Part shown: in pieces, positions 16,791 to 25,920 of the stretch
Numbering within the stretch: position 1 is the first letter of the stretch
Layout of the letters: every line of letters begins with the position of its first letter
NCBI RefSeq assembly: GCF_014193515.1
Contig: NZ_BLXX01000022.1
Coordinates: forward strand, 1-50,861
Direction: 5' to 3'
DNA length: 50,861 nucleotides
Origin: Geomonas silvestris
GTDB taxonomy: Bacteria; Desulfobacterota; Desulfuromonadia; Geobacterales; Geobacteraceae
The notes under the pieces: model-generated
The model's input: the letters and a program-made list of their open reading frames with translations, nothing else
Told to the model about the DNA's origin: nothing
The model's database searches: none
Translations under genes and position numbers: made by a program

Positions 16791-17621
16791 ATGGGACTGT
16801 CTCGATCAAAGAATGCGGTACTGCCCGGCTTTGGGCCATCGCTTGGCTACACCATCTTTTACCTGAGCGTCGTCGTTCTGATACCGCTGTCGGCCCTCTT
16901 TTTCAAGACGGCGACCTTGAGCTGGGACCAGTTCGTTACGGCCGTCGCAGCTCCCCGGGTTCTCGCCTCCTACCGGGTGACCTTCGGCTCTGCACTGGTT
17001 GCCGCCATGGTGAACGGCGTGTTTGGCGTGTTGGTAGCCTGGGTGCTGGTCCGCTACCGTTTTCCCGGCAAGAAGCTCATCGACGCCCTGGTCGATCTTC
17101 CGTTTGCCCTCCCTACCGCCGTTGCCGGCATTACGCTGGCGAGCATCTACTCTGCCAATGGCTGGCTCGGCTCGCGCCTGGAGCCGCTCGGCATTAAGGT
17201 CGCCTTCACACCGCTGGGCATCATGGTGGCGATGATCTTCATCGGACTTCCCTTCGTGGTGCGCACGGTGCAGCCGGTACTGGAAGAGTTGGACCAGGAG
17301 ATCGAGGAGGCCGCCAGTTGCCTTGGGGCGAGCCGCTGGCAGACCTTCTACCGGGTGTTGCTCCCGACCATGCTGCCTGCCATCCTGACCGGCTTTGCGC
17401 TCGCCTTTGCCCGCGCGGTCGGGGAATACGGCTCCATAATCTTCATCGCCGGCAACATGCCCATGGTCTCCGAAATCACACCGCTTTTGATCATCACCAA
17501 ACTGGAACAGTACGATTACGCCGGCGCCACCGCAATAGCCACCGTCATGCTGCTCGTCTCCTTTTTGCTGCTTTTATCTATCAACATGCTGCAGAAGTGG
17601 AGCCGCAGATACGCGGAATGA
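16791..17621 (+). CDS. cysT: Sulfate ABC transporter permease CysT
   Basis: 276 aa inner-membrane permease. Start ATG 16791 has GGAAGGGG upstream; an open frame back to 16680 has no site and a Cys/Arg-rich, unlikely N terminus. Six membrane spans are evident, with VDLPFALPTAVAGITLASIY and the EAA loop EEAASCLGASRWQTFYRVLLPTMLPAI, then ARAVGEYGSIIFIAGNMP. It forms the transmembrane channel with CysW. Product name follows the CysT/CysU family, and gene order sbp-cysT-cysW-cysA is the classical one. Confidence 0.93.
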   Translation: MGLSRSKNAVLPGFGPSLGYTIFYLSVVVLIPLSALFFKTATLSWDQFVTAVAAPRVLASYRVTFGSALVAAMVNGVFGVLVAWVLVRYRFPGKKLIDALVDLPFALPTAVAGITLASIYSANGWLGSRLEPLGIKVAFTPLGIMVAMIFIGLPFVVRTVQPVLEELDQEIEEAASCLGASRWQTFYRVLLPTMLPAILTGFALAFARAVGEYGSIIFIAGNMPMVSEITPLLIITKLEQYDYAGATAIATVMLLVSFLLLLSINMLQKWSRRYAE

Positions 17622-17929
17622 CCTGAACAAATTGACCATGGACAATTGACAACGAAAGGCTGGCTGTTCCCGCTGTGCGTTAAAAACGTATCGACCAAAC
17701 TGTAGTGCTAAATCCCCTCTGTCTCCCCTTCGCAAAGGGGAGAACGTAGGTCCAATTGTTAATAAGCTATAGGGAAATACACGTGGCGGTTCCTGGCAAT
17801 CGTAGAGGGGAAATTGTTGAAGTTGTTGGCGTTGATTGGAACTACTTATGTGGGAACTACCCTTCCCACTCGTTCAGCATTTAGCTGTCAATTGTCCATT
17901 ATCAATTGTCAATTGCCTTAGAGGTTCTT
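17622..17929. repeat. Gap between cysT and cysW filled with dispersed repeats
   Basis: 308 bases with no gene. It holds two copies of the CAATTG family, at 17629-17660 (opposite orientation) and 17885-17917, the latter ending just before the cysW ribosome site. A phrase cccctctgtctccccttcgc with a short hairpin (CCCCTT/AAGGGG) lies at 17715-17742. These look like insertions of small repeats into an operon. Confidence 0.6.
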
Positions 17930-18811
17930 ATGAACGTAGCTGCAAGCTTGAACAGGAAAAACGGCAAGAACGGCTCGAACGTCTCGGAACCGGTTTGGGT
18001 GCGGGTGCTGCTGACGTCAGTGGCGCTGGGGTTCATCGCGTTGTTTCTGCTGCTGCCGCTGGGGGCTGTTTTCGTTCAGGCCCTGGAGAAAGGGTGGGAC
18101 GCTTACCTGGCGGCTCTTAAGGAACCGGACACCCTGTCCGCCATCCGGCTCACCGTCATTACCGCGGCGCTCTGCGTGCCGGTGAACCTCCTCTTCGGCA
18201 TCATCGCGGCCTGGGGCATCGCCAAGTTCAGCTTTCCCGGGAAGAGTCTGCTTATCACCCTCATCGACCTGCCATTCTCGGTTTCGCCGGTGGTCTCGGG
18301 CCTCATCTACGTGCTGATCTTCGGGCTGCAAGGCTGCCTGGGACCCTGGCTGCAGGCGCACGACATCAAGATCATCTTCGCAATTCCTGGAATCGTGCTC
18401 GCTACCATCTTCGTTACCTTTCCCTTCGTTGCCCGGGAACTGATCCCGCTCATGGAATCGCAGGGACGCGACGAGGAGGAGGCTGCGCTCACCCTGGGGG
18501 CAGGCGGATTGCAAACCTTTTTCCGCGTCACGTTCCCAAACATCAAGTGGGGGATCCTCTACGGCGTCATCCTGTGTAACGCCCGCGCCATGGGGGAGTT
18601 CGGGGCCGTCTCGGTGGTTTCAGGGCACGTGCGCGGCGCGACCAATACGATTCCGCTGCAGGTGGAGATCCTCTACAACGAATACAGCTACGCCGCGGCC
18701 TTTGCCGTCGCCTCGCTCCTGGCACTGCTGGCCCTGGTGACCCTTGCGGTGAAGACGGTTGCCGAATGGAAGATCCACCAAACCCTGGCGACGCCGGGCT
18801 CCGAAAGGTAA
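17930..18811 (+). CDS. cysW: Sulfate ABC transporter permease CysW
   Basis: 293 aa permease. Start ATG 17930 ([15 protein letters not shown]) has AGAGG upstream. Conserved features are [41 protein letters not shown], the EAA loop [20 protein letters not shown] and [19 protein letters not shown], which define CysW. About six spans. It partners CysT and is energised by CysA, encoded six bases downstream. Confidence 0.95.
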   Translation: MNVAASLNRKNGKNGSNVSEPVWVRVLLTSVALGFIALFLLLPLGAVFVQALEKGWDAYLAALKEPDTLSAIRLTVITAALCVPVNLLFGIIAAWGIAKFSFPGKSLLITLIDLPFSVSPVVSGLIYVLIFGLQGCLGPWLQAHDIKIIFAIPGIVLATIFVTFPFVARELIPLMESQGRDEEEAALTLGAGGLQTFFRVTFPNIKWGILYGVILCNARAMGEFGAVSVVSGHVRGATNTIPLQVEILYNEYSYAAAFAVASLLALLALVTLAVKTVAEWKIHQTLATPGSER

Positions 18812-18817
18812 AACAAG

Positions 18818-19885
18818 ATGAGCATAGATATCGTTGGCATCACAAAGAATTTCGGTAGTTTCACCGCGCTCGACCAGGTGAGCCTCAGCGTGCCTTCAGG
18901 GGAGCTTGTTGCCCTCTTGGGGCCTTCGGGATCCGGCAAGACCTCCCTTTTGCGCATCATCGCCGGCCTTGAGACACCGGATAGCGGGCACGTCCTTTTC
19001 AATGGCGAAGAGGCCACCAACCGCCAGGTCCAGGAGCGCAAGGTGGGGTTCGTGTTCCAGCACTACGCGCTGTTTCGGCACATGACGGTGTACGACAACA
19101 TCGCCTTCGGACTCACCGTAAAACCGAAGAAAATCCGCCCGACGAAACTGGACATCCGGGACAAGGTGTTCACCCTTTTGAAGCTGATCCAGCTGGAACA
19201 GTTGGCGGACCGTTACCCCGCGCAGCTCTCCGGCGGGCAGCGCCAGCGGGTCGCCTTGGCGCGCGCCCTGGCCGTCGAGCCGCAGGTGCTTTTGCTGGAT
19301 GAGCCCTTCGGCGCACTGGACGCCAAGGTGCGCCTTGAGCTGCGGCGCTGGCTCAGGCGCCTGCATGACGAGATTCACGTGACAAGCGTCTTTGTCACCC
19401 ACGACCAGGAAGAGGCTCTCGAGGTTGCCGACCGGATCGTGGTGATGAACCAGGGCCGCATCGAGCAGCAAGGGACCCCTTCGGAGGTGTACGACCATCC
19501 CGCCACACCTTTTGTTTTCGATTTCCTTGGCAACGTGAACCTGTTTCAGGGGCGGGTACACGAAGGGAAGGCGCGCATGGCCGGGCTGGAGCTGGCCTCT
19601 CCGGAATTTGCCACGGCCCACAATGCCCCCGCGCTCGGCTACGTCCGCTCGCACGACATAGAGATCGAGCGGGAAACCCTGGATCTCGGCGCCCTGGAAG
19701 CCGAGGTTCGCTATGTGCTCTCGGTGGGGCCCCTGGTACGCGTGAACCTGGCGCTGGTCGACGGCAACGGCATCGAGGTCGATCTCGCACGCGACGTAGC
19801 CGACCGGCTGCGCCTGAGCGTGGGCGAGAAGGTCTTTGCCCGACCACGCAAGATCCGGGTCTTCACCGAGGACTACCAGATCTAG
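18818..19885 (+). CDS. cysA: Sulfate/thiosulfate ABC transporter ATP-binding protein CysA
   Basis: 355 aa. [19 protein letters not shown] start; Walker [11 protein letters not shown]-loop [17 protein letters not shown], signature [15 protein letters not shown], Walker [13 protein letters not shown], switch [13 protein letters not shown]. The C-terminal TOBE region (about 240-355) includes [12 protein letters not shown], a hallmark of CysA. Six bases after cysW, so co-transcribed. Completes the sulfate uptake system. Confidence 0.96.
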   Translation: MSIDIVGITKNFGSFTALDQVSLSVPSGELVALLGPSGSGKTSLLRIIAGLETPDSGHVLFNGEEATNRQVQERKVGFVFQHYALFRHMTVYDNIAFGLTVKPKKIRPTKLDIRDKVFTLLKLIQLEQLADRYPAQLSGGQRQRVALARALAVEPQVLLLDEPFGALDAKVRLELRRWLRRLHDEIHVTSVFVTHDQEEALEVADRIVVMNQGRIEQQGTPSEVYDHPATPFVFDFLGNVNLFQGRVHEGKARMAGLELASPEFATAHNAPALGYVRSHDIEIERETLDLGALEAEVRYVLSVGPLVRVNLALVDGNGIEVDLARDVADRLRLSVGEKVFARPRKIRVFTEDYQI

Positions 19886-19928
19886 TTTTAAAACACAGCG
19901 AACAGGTCAAGTAAAAATCTAAATCTAC

Positions 19929-19969
19929 TTGACAATGTTGCAGGATAAATATAAAGATACAGAATCTTT
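19929..19969 (+). promoter_or_regulatory. cysK promoter with an AAAGAT-N5-ATCTTT operator candidate
   Basis: TTGACA at 19929-19934, a 17-base spacer, then TAAAGA at 19952-19957. A perfect 6-bp inverted repeat, AAAGAT-acaga-ATCTTT (19953-19969), covers the -10 box and the likely start site, a good place for a repressor. Confidence 0.6.
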
Positions 19970-20034
19970 CTACAAAGCCGGCTCGGCTCGCAACCGGCGC
20001 GGTTTAGACCACCATCTGAAAGGAGAACTACGCC

Positions 20035-20985
20035 ATGTCCCGCATTTACCAAGACAATTCCCAATCCATCGGCAACACCCCGCTGGTGAAACTGAACCAC
20101 GTCACCAAGGGAGCCCAGGCCACCGTGCTCGCCAAGATCGAAGGGCGCAATCCGGCCTACTCGGTCAAGTGCCGCATCGGTGCCAACATGATCTGGGATG
20201 CCGAGGCACGCGGCGTGTTGAAACCCGGGGTGGAGATCGTCGAGCCGACCAGCGGCAATACCGGTATCGCCCTGGCTTACGTGGCGGCGGCGCGCGGCTA
20301 CAAGCTGACCCTGACCATGCCGGAAACCATGAGCATCGAGCGGCGCCGCGTGCTGGCAGCCCTGGGCGCGCAGCTCATCCTGACCCCGGGGTCCGCCGGC
20401 ATGAAAGGGGCCGTGGCCAAGGCCGAGGAGATCGTCGCCTCTGACCCGCAGCGCTACTTCCTGCCGCAGCAGTTCAAGAACCCGGCGAACCCGGAGATCC
20501 ACGAGAAGACCACCGGTCCGGAGATCTGGGCCGACACCGACGGCGCGGTCGACGTCATCGTTTCCGGCGTCGGGACCGGCGGCACCATCAGCGGCATCTC
20601 CCGTTACCTGAAGAGTAAGGGAAAAGAGATCATCGCCGTCGCCGTCGAGCCGAAGGAGAGCCCGGTGATCACCCAGAAGCTGGCCGGCCAGGAGCTGAAA
20701 CCCGGCCCGCACAAGATCCAGGGGATCGGCGCCGGTTTCATCCCGGATACCCTCGACCTCTCCCTGGTAGACCGCGTCGAGCAGGTGGACAGCAACGAGG
20801 CCCTCGAGTTCGCCCGCCGGCTGACCCGGGAGGAGGGGCTTTTGGTTGGTATCTCCAGCGGTGCGGCGGCCGCTGCTGCTGTACGCCTGGCAAACCTCCC
20901 GGAATTCGCCGGCAAGACCATCGTGGTGATCTTCCCCGACCTGGCCGAGCGTTACCTCTCAACGGCGCTCTTCGACGAAGCCTAG
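20035..20985 (+). CDS. cysK: Cysteine synthase A (O-acetylserine sulfhydrylase)
   Basis: 316 aa. Makes cysteine from O-acetylserine and sulfide using PLP. The PLP lysine is in [14 protein letters not shown] (about K45); [10 protein letters not shown] binds the substrate carboxylate, and [10 protein letters not shown] the PLP phosphate. The sequence closely follows enterobacterial CysK ([52 protein letters not shown]). Ribosome site AAAGGAG lies 8 bases before ATG. Own promoter and terminator. Completes the sulfate-to-cysteine theme of the neighbouring genes. Confidence 0.97.
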   Translation: MSRIYQDNSQSIGNTPLVKLNHVTKGAQATVLAKIEGRNPAYSVKCRIGANMIWDAEARGVLKPGVEIVEPTSGNTGIALAYVAAARGYKLTLTMPETMSIERRRVLAALGAQLILTPGSAGMKGAVAKAEEIVASDPQRYFLPQQFKNPANPEIHEKTTGPEIWADTDGAVDVIVSGVGTGGTISGISRYLKSKGKEIIAVAVEPKESPVITQKLAGQELKPGPHKIQGIGAGFIPDTLDLSLVDRVEQVDSNEALEFARRLTREEGLLVGISSGAAAAAAVRLANLPEFAGKTIVVIFPDLAERYLSTALFDEA

Positions 20986-21005
20986 ATCCCCCTTCAACCT
21001 GACGC

Positions 21006-21040
21006 AAAAAAAGCCCCGGAACTCACCGGGGCTTTTTTTT
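21006..21040 (+). terminator. Intrinsic terminator after cysK
   Basis: AAAGCCCCGG, loop AACTCA, CCGGGGC, then a run of eight T. Confidence 0.95.
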
Positions 21041-21151
21041 AGTGTGGCTGCAGCGGCCGAACCGAAGCCGGCTTGCCACCGGTTAACCCGTGACACAGGC
21101 GGGGGAGGGGGGACGAGGTGAGCGATTTCGGTGATTTCCTGACAGGTAGTG

Positions 21152-21181
21152 TTGACAGTATGTCCTTTCCGCGGGTAATAT
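21152..21181 (+). promoter_or_regulatory. Sigma-70 promoter for the NrfD/HybB-like gene
   Basis: TTGACA (21152-21157), an 18-base spacer, TAATAT (21176-21181). The ATG is at 21205, so the leader is only about 17 bases and contains AAGGAGG. Confidence 0.7.
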
Positions 21182-21204
21182 GCGCGGGGTGTCAAGGAGG
21201 ATTC

Positions 21205-22476
21205 ATGCTGGGGCGGAACAAGGGATATTCCCGGAGTAACAGGCGGATCCTGACTAAGCCGTTTTTCGTGCTGCTTGGTCTGTCGCTGCTCGGCCTGTAC
21301 TTCATCGGAGTCCGCTTCACCAAAGGGATCGGCGCTGTCTCCAACCTGAGCGACGGCTACCCGTGGGGGATCTGGGTCGCCTACGACGTCGCTATCGGTA
21401 CCGCCATCACCTGCGGAGGCTATGCCGTTGCCGCGCTGCTCTACATCCGCAACAACTGGCGCTTCCATCCGCTTATCAAGTCCGCCATCCTGATCAGTCT
21501 CTTCGGTTCCTGCCTCGCCGCCAGTTCGGTCATCGTCGACATCGGTCGCCCCTGGAACGCCTACGGGTTCTTCGTGCCGACCCATTCGCAGCCCAGTTCG
21601 GCCCTGTTCCAGCTGGCCATCGGCCTGCTCGGTTTCCTGGTGGCCCAGTCCCTCGAGTATTTTCCGGGGCTCTTCAGGCTCCTGGAGACCGGCAACCGCG
21701 AGAGCCGCTGGCATCGCCTGTTGTCCCGCTTTCTGATCGATCGCCGCGACCATCCGGCAGACCCCGACCGGGTGCTGCGCCGCTTGAACCGGCTGCTGAG
21801 GGGGGTTGTTGCGGTGGGTATCTTTCTGCCGACCATCCACCAGTCGGCACTGGGCTCCCTGATGCTGATCGCTTCCACAAAGCTGCACCCGATCTGGCAC
21901 ACCGCCTTTTTGCCCCTCTTGTTCCTGATCAACTGCATCTACCTGGGCTACGGCATGGTGGTCCTCGAGTCGCTCGTCGCCTCGCAGGTGCTCGAACGCG
22001 AGTACGACACCGACGAACTCGCCCAACTGGCCCGCTTCGTCCCCTGGCTTACCGGCATCTGGTTCCTGATACGGGTGGGGGATCTGGTACAGCGCGACCA
22101 GGTCTCGGCGGTGTTCCACGGCGACTTCTATTCAGGGTTCTTCCTGGCCGAGTTCTTCCTGCTCCTTGTGGGCGCGGCCCCGCTTTTCAGCGGTGAATAT
22201 CGGCGCTCACCCCGCTGGCTCTTCATCTCCGCGGCGCTCATCCTTTTGGGGGGCGGGCTCTACCGTTTCAACGTCTACCTGATCGGGTTCGACCCCGGTG
22301 CCGGGTGGCACTATTTCCCCTCCTTTGCCGAAGTCATGATCCCGGTCGGGATCGTCTCCCTCGAGGTGCTCTGCTACCAGCTGCTCATAAAGATGCTGCC
22401 GGAATTTCCCGAGTATCCCGCAGCGCAGCGCGAGGTAGCGCAACAGGCGCCTGAAGCATTGCAATGCCGCAGGTGA
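21205..22476 (+). CDS. Orphan NrfD/HybB-type integral membrane quinol oxidoreductase subunit
   Basis: 423 aa with about nine to ten membrane spans. GYPWGIWVAYDVAIGTAITCGGYA near 50-75 and SSVIVDIGRPWNAYGFF near 115-130 are hallmarks of HybB/DmsC-like NrfD-family b-less membrane anchors that exchange electrons with quinone. Start ATG 21205 has AAGGAGG 7 bases upstream. Normally such a subunit is encoded beside Fe-S and catalytic subunits; none is adjacent here. It may serve a complex encoded elsewhere, as seen for stand-alone hybB homologues in Geobacteraceae. Substrate unknown. Confidence 0.85.
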   Translation: MLGRNKGYSRSNRRILTKPFFVLLGLSLLGLYFIGVRFTKGIGAVSNLSDGYPWGIWVAYDVAIGTAITCGGYAVAALLYIRNNWRFHPLIKSAILISLFGSCLAASSVIVDIGRPWNAYGFFVPTHSQPSSALFQLAIGLLGFLVAQSLEYFPGLFRLLETGNRESRWHRLLSRFLIDRRDHPADPDRVLRRLNRLLRGVVAVGIFLPTIHQSALGSLMLIASTKLHPIWHTAFLPLLFLINCIYLGYGMVVLESLVASQVLEREYDTDELAQLARFVPWLTGIWFLIRVGDLVQRDQVSAVFHGDFYSGFFLAEFFLLLVGAAPLFSGEYRRSPRWLFISAALILLGGGLYRFNVYLIGFDPGAGWHYFPSFAEVMIPVGIVSLEVLCYQLLIKMLPEFPEYPAAQREVAQQAPEALQCRR

Positions 22477-22534
22477 TTTGCTAGGATGAGCCGCGATTCC
22501 ACGCAGGTGACCTTCAGTTGGAGGGCTTTTGATA

Positions 22535-23119
22535 GTGCGGTTCTGTAGGACAATTCTGCTTATCTGCCTGCTTTGTGCCGTGGCCGCTCCGGCGTTCGCC
22601 CAGCCTGAAACACCCCCCAACTCGATAATCGAAGGGCTGGTGGTCGGTATCTCGGAGGGTGACCTCATTACGGTCAACTCCTTCGGCACCGAGATAAAGG
22701 TCCGTCTCTACGGCATTGCCACCCCTCAAACCGCGAAGGTCGACAAGTTCACCGGGTGGTCCAAACCCGGCCAGCCCTATGCCGAGGAGGCCTTTCGAGC
22801 CCTCTCCCTCAAGGTGCTGCACCAGATGGTGCGGGTGGATATACGCCGCACCGTGGTCCTGCAGCAGGACCGGGAACAGCGTCAGTTCGCCCTCGCCGTG
22901 GTCTACCTGGACGGGCGCAACATCAACCTGGAAATGGTTGCCGAAGGGTGGGCCTGGGCCTACAAGAAACTGGTCACCGGCCCCGATTTTCACGCCTACC
23001 TCTTTGCCGAACGCCGGGCCCGGGCCCGCAGGGTCGGCCTCTGGGACCAGGATGCACCGCAGCCCCCCTGGGAGTTCAAGCCCAAGCTGCGCGTCAACCC
23101 CCGTCACTACTCACCCTAG
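22535..23119 (+). CDS. Exported SNase-fold (thermonuclease-like) protein with altered catalytic site
   Basis: 194 aa with a signal peptide (LLICLLCAVAAPAFA|QPE). The OB-fold nuclease pattern is clear: GDLITVNSFGTEIKVRLYGI, then the strand ALAVVYLDGRNINLEMVAEG. In staphylococcal nuclease the active site uses Arg35, Asp40, Glu43 and Arg87. Both Arg appear kept (KVRLYG and REQRQ), but the usual GIDTPE is GIATPQ, losing the Asp and the Glu. The start is uncertain: GTG 22535 or TTG 22529 behind GGAGG. The last bases overlap the leftward ogt stop by CTAG. It may bind rather than cut nucleic acid. Confidence 0.85.
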   Translation: MRFCRTILLICLLCAVAAPAFAQPETPPNSIIEGLVVGISEGDLITVNSFGTEIKVRLYGIATPQTAKVDKFTGWSKPGQPYAEEAFRALSLKVLHQMVRVDIRRTVVLQQDREQRQFALAVVYLDGRNINLEMVAEGWAWAYKKLVTGPDFHAYLFAERRARARRVGLWDQDAPQPPWEFKPKLRVNPRHYSP

Positions 23120-23613
23120 CTCTTTCTCGAACGCGCCTCCAATTCAAGCAGTTCCCTCTTGACCGAGATACCTCCGGCGTACCCTCCGATGCCGCCGTCG
23201 CTGCGCACCACCCGGTGGCAGGGGACGATGATGGCGATCGGGTTGCGGCCATTGGCCGTTCCGGTGGCGCGTACCGCACCCGCCGCGCCGAGTTCCCGGG
23301 CCTGGACCTGGTAGCTCACGGTCGTGCCGTAGGGGATCCGGCGCAACGCCTCCCACGCCCTCAGCTGGAACGCGGTTCCCTGCGGCGCAATCGGGACGCT
23401 GAACGAGGTGCGGCTCCCCTCGAAGTACTCCGCAAGCTCCCCGCAGACCCGGTTCAGCAGCAGATTCTTCTCCAGGCGCGCCGCCGCGCCGTTTAATCGT
23501 TGCAGGATAGCTTCCAGGTTCTGGTCGAAGGCCAGGCAGAGCAGGTGGTTGTCGTCGGCCAGCAGGTGCAGCGGGCCGATGCGGCTTAGCCAGGTGGTGC
23601 GATAGAGGTTCAT
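23116..23613 (-). CDS. ogt: Methylated-DNA--protein-cysteine S-methyltransferase
   Basis: 165 aa suicide repair enzyme that removes O6-alkyl groups from guanine. The active Cys is in NPIAIIVPCHRVV; RIPYGTTVSYQVQARELG is the DNA-binding helix region, and GGIGGYAGG the following loop. Start ATG 23613 has AAAGGAG upstream and overlaps the stop of the AdaA-AlkA gene by 4 bases (ATGA), so the two are translated together. Length fits Ogt rather than the longer Ada fusion. Confidence 0.95.
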   Translation of the reverse strand: MNLYRTTWLSRIGPLHLLADDNHLLCLAFDQNLEAILQRLNGAAARLEKNLLLNRVCGELAEYFEGSRTSFSVPIAPQGTAFQLRAWEALRRIPYGTTVSYQVQARELGAAGAVRATGTANGRNPIAIIVPCHRVVRSDGGIGGYAGGISVKRELLELEARSRKS

Positions 23614-25085
23614 GTCAGGCTCCTTTCCGGCCCGATGGCCGGTGCTGCCTGGTCGGTCGCCTCGCTGGAGGTCTGCCTTTTCCAGAGGGCGAGCGCCAGG
23701 TAGCCGCGCCAGGGACGCAGTTCGTCCGCGCTGAGCGGCGAGGCCGCCAGTGCCCGCGCCAGCACCAGGTCGGTCGCGGGGAACGCATCGGTGTCTCCCA
23801 GACAGCGCAGGGCGATCATTTCCACGGTCCAGGGACCGATGCCGCGGATCTGGGCCAGGGCCTTGCGGGTCGCGGTAAGGTCGCAACTGCGCGAGAGGGT
23901 GAGACGGTCTTCAAGGACCGCGCGGGCAAGTTCGTTGATGGCCGCGGCACGGACCTTGGTGAAGCCGAGGACGCTCAGGTCCTCGCGGGCCAGCACTTCG
24001 GCGCTCGGGAACTGGTGCGTCAGCCTGGGGTGCAGGGGGGCGGGGAGCGGCGTCCCGAAGCGCTCCACGAGTTTTTGCAGGTTGCGCCGCCCCTGGGCCG
24101 TCGAGACCAGCTGGCCGAGGATAACGCCGACGGCACTCTCCAGGGGATTGAAGGCGCCCGGAATGCGGATTCCATCCGCCAGGGCTGGGGCTGCCGAAAC
24201 CGTACCCTCGCTGGAAAGGGGAGCGAGCAGCAGCGGGTTGTGGTCGAGGTCGAAGGCCCCCCGGATCGCGGCCACCGCGCCGCGCAACTGGGAGAAGCTG
24301 CTCAGGGTGAGAGAAACCTCGAGGCACGCCTTTTCCGGGCGATTCCGGACCTTGAGGAGGCTCGGTCCCTGCGCTGAAGCGATCTGGCGCAGGTACGAGC
24401 CGTCTTCGACGGTATCCGTTCCGAAGACCTCGTGGCGCGCGAAGTAGCGCAGCATGGTGTCCCAGTCGTAGGGGGGCAGGTAGGGGAGGTGCAGCGTGAT
24501 GGTCTCGTGACGAGCGGGATCCTGCGGCGCGGATTTGCGGAAGTCGCTGGGAGTCCGGCGGTAGGTGCCGGTGAAGGCGTCGTTGAAGCGCCTGAGCGAA
24601 TTGAAGCCCGAGGCCAGGGCGATATCGGTGATGCTCAGCGAAGTCTGGGTCAGGAGCTGGCGGGCCAGGTGCAACCGGCGCGAGATGGCAACCTCCATCG
24701 GCGAGGCGCCCAGGTGTTCCCTAAAAAGCCGCCGCAGGTGACGGTCGCTGATCCCCAGACGCTCCGCGAGAACCGTCAGTGATTCGGAATCCGCCCCGTC
24801 GCGTTCCATGATGGCGAGTGCCCGGGCGACCACCGCTGCGGTACCTTGCCACTGGCTGCAACTGGGGGAGAGGTCCGGCCGGCATCTCAGGCAAGGGCGG
24901 AAGCCGGCCCGTTCGGCTTCTGCCTTGCTTTTGAAAAAGCGCAGATGCTCAGGTTTCGGGCGGGCCGGGCAGATGGGCCGGCAGTAAATGCCCGTCGTGG
25001 TCACGCCGTAGTAAAAGCGCCCGTCGTAGCGGGGATCCCGTGCGCTCAGCGCGTGGTGCAGTGTTGTGGCGAAAAGTTCATCCAT
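23610..25085 (-). CDS. AdaA/AlkA fusion: methyl-phosphotriester sensor, AraC regulator and 3-methyladenine glycosylase
   Basis: 491 aa. Residues 1-80 form the Ada Zn domain with four Cys (GIYCRPICPARP and FRPCLRCRP); the first Cys accepts methyl from phosphotriesters. Residues 90-190 are an AraC-type double helix-turn-helix (LGISDRHLRRLFREHLG). Residues 200-480 are AlkA: an N-terminal TBP-like domain and HhH-GPD with QIRGIGPWTVEMIALRCLG and the catalytic Asp in AFPATDLVL. With ogt it makes a compact adaptive response to alkylation, and the N-terminal half probably autoregulates the operon. Confidence 0.95.
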   Translation of the reverse strand: MDELFATTLHHALSARDPRYDGRFYYGVTTTGIYCRPICPARPKPEHLRFFKSKAEAERAGFRPCLRCRPDLSPSCSQWQGTAAVVARALAIMERDGADSESLTVLAERLGISDRHLRRLFREHLGASPMEVAISRRLHLARQLLTQTSLSITDIALASGFNSLRRFNDAFTGTYRRTPSDFRKSAPQDPARHETITLHLPYLPPYDWDTMLRYFARHEVFGTDTVEDGSYLRQIASAQGPSLLKVRNRPEKACLEVSLTLSSFSQLRGAVAAIRGAFDLDHNPLLLAPLSSEGTVSAAPALADGIRIPGAFNPLESAVGVILGQLVSTAQGRRNLQKLVERFGTPLPAPLHPRLTHQFPSAEVLAREDLSVLGFTKVRAAAINELARAVLEDRLTLSRSCDLTATRKALAQIRGIGPWTVEMIALRCLGDTDAFPATDLVLARALAASPLSADELRPWRGYLALALWKRQTSSEATDQAAPAIGPERSLT

Positions 25086-25144
25086 GACCGCAGCATACGG
25101 GAAATCGTTACCGGCCGCCAGCCATTTTCGGACCTCATCGCCGA

Positions 25145-25640
25145 CGGAAAATACTTAAGTTCTGCGTTCTATGTTCTAAGTTTCAGGTTCCAGGTCGTGT
25201 CATTCGGGCTTCTGCGGTTTTCGAGTTTCACGTTTAACTATTTCCAGTTGCGGTTTTGCATTCCCCGTTCCTGGTTTCGGATTTTCAGCGCCTGGTTTCT
25301 CATTTCCAGCTCCGGGTTTCTCACTTCCAGTTCCGGGTTTCTCATTTCCAGCTCTGGGTTTCTCACTTCCAGTTCCGGGTCTCGTATTTCCAGCTCCGGG
25401 TCTCGCATTTCCAGCTCCGGATCTCGCATTTCCAGCTCCGGATCTCGCATTCCGCGCTCCGCGTTTCGCATTCCGCCTTGTGTGTGTCGCATTTCCAGTT
25501 CCGGGTTTCGCATTGCCGGTTCCGGGTTTGGCATTCCCGCCTCAGCGTTTGGCATTCCCGGTTCCCGGTTTGGCATTTCCGCCTCAGCGTTCAGCATTCC
25601 CAGTTCCGCCTTTCGACTCCGCCTCTCGAACATCACCCTT
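25145..25640. repeat. 21-bp minisatellite, roughly 16-20 degenerate units
   Basis: A unit close to TTTCCAGTTCCGGGTTTCTCA recurs from about 25240 to 25620, with a less regular flank back to 25145. The period is a multiple of three, so several frames stay open on both strands. Leftward, 25636-25238 reads as 132 aa of heptads such as MRNPELE, MRDPELE and MPNPEPG, with AAAAGG just before the start. This looks like expanded repeat DNA rather than a gene, but a heptad-repeat peptide cannot be excluded. Units vary by point changes. There are no unique spacers, so it is not CRISPR. Confidence 0.85.
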
Positions 25641-25920
25641 TTATCCTATTCATCCCAGGCGAGGGGACTTTTTGTCACAAGAACTTGGTGTAAAAGGCGC
25701 GCGCTTTGTGCGTAAATCTCTTTTTTCTTCGTCAGTTACTTATTCGGGTACTGCTGAAAAGTACCTGCCTTTCGTTACTTAGCCAGCTATCTTCACGTAT
25801 TTAAATATTGATATACCTTGGTTGGTGTGCTATATGGCAGGTGGCTGCTCCCGCTTCTGAGATAGTTTTCATCTGGTGCTGCCGAGCAGCTCTCAGCCAA
25901 GCTCGCAAAGGAGGATCACC
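25641..25920. other. Upstream region of the molybdopterin oxidoreductase operon
   Basis: 280 bases without a gene. A/T-rich patches near 25715-25850 (ttcgttacttagccagctat; ttaaatattgatataccttg) are the likely promoter area, but no box pair stands out. Confidence 0.4.

Noticed and set aside
20959..22119. 386-codon leftward frame over cysK end and the HybB-like gene
   Set aside because: Crosses a strong terminator and opposes a membrane protein with clear hallmarks.
25240..25620. CRISPR-like array
   Set aside because: Units are contiguous 21-bp variants with no unique spacers and no cas genes.
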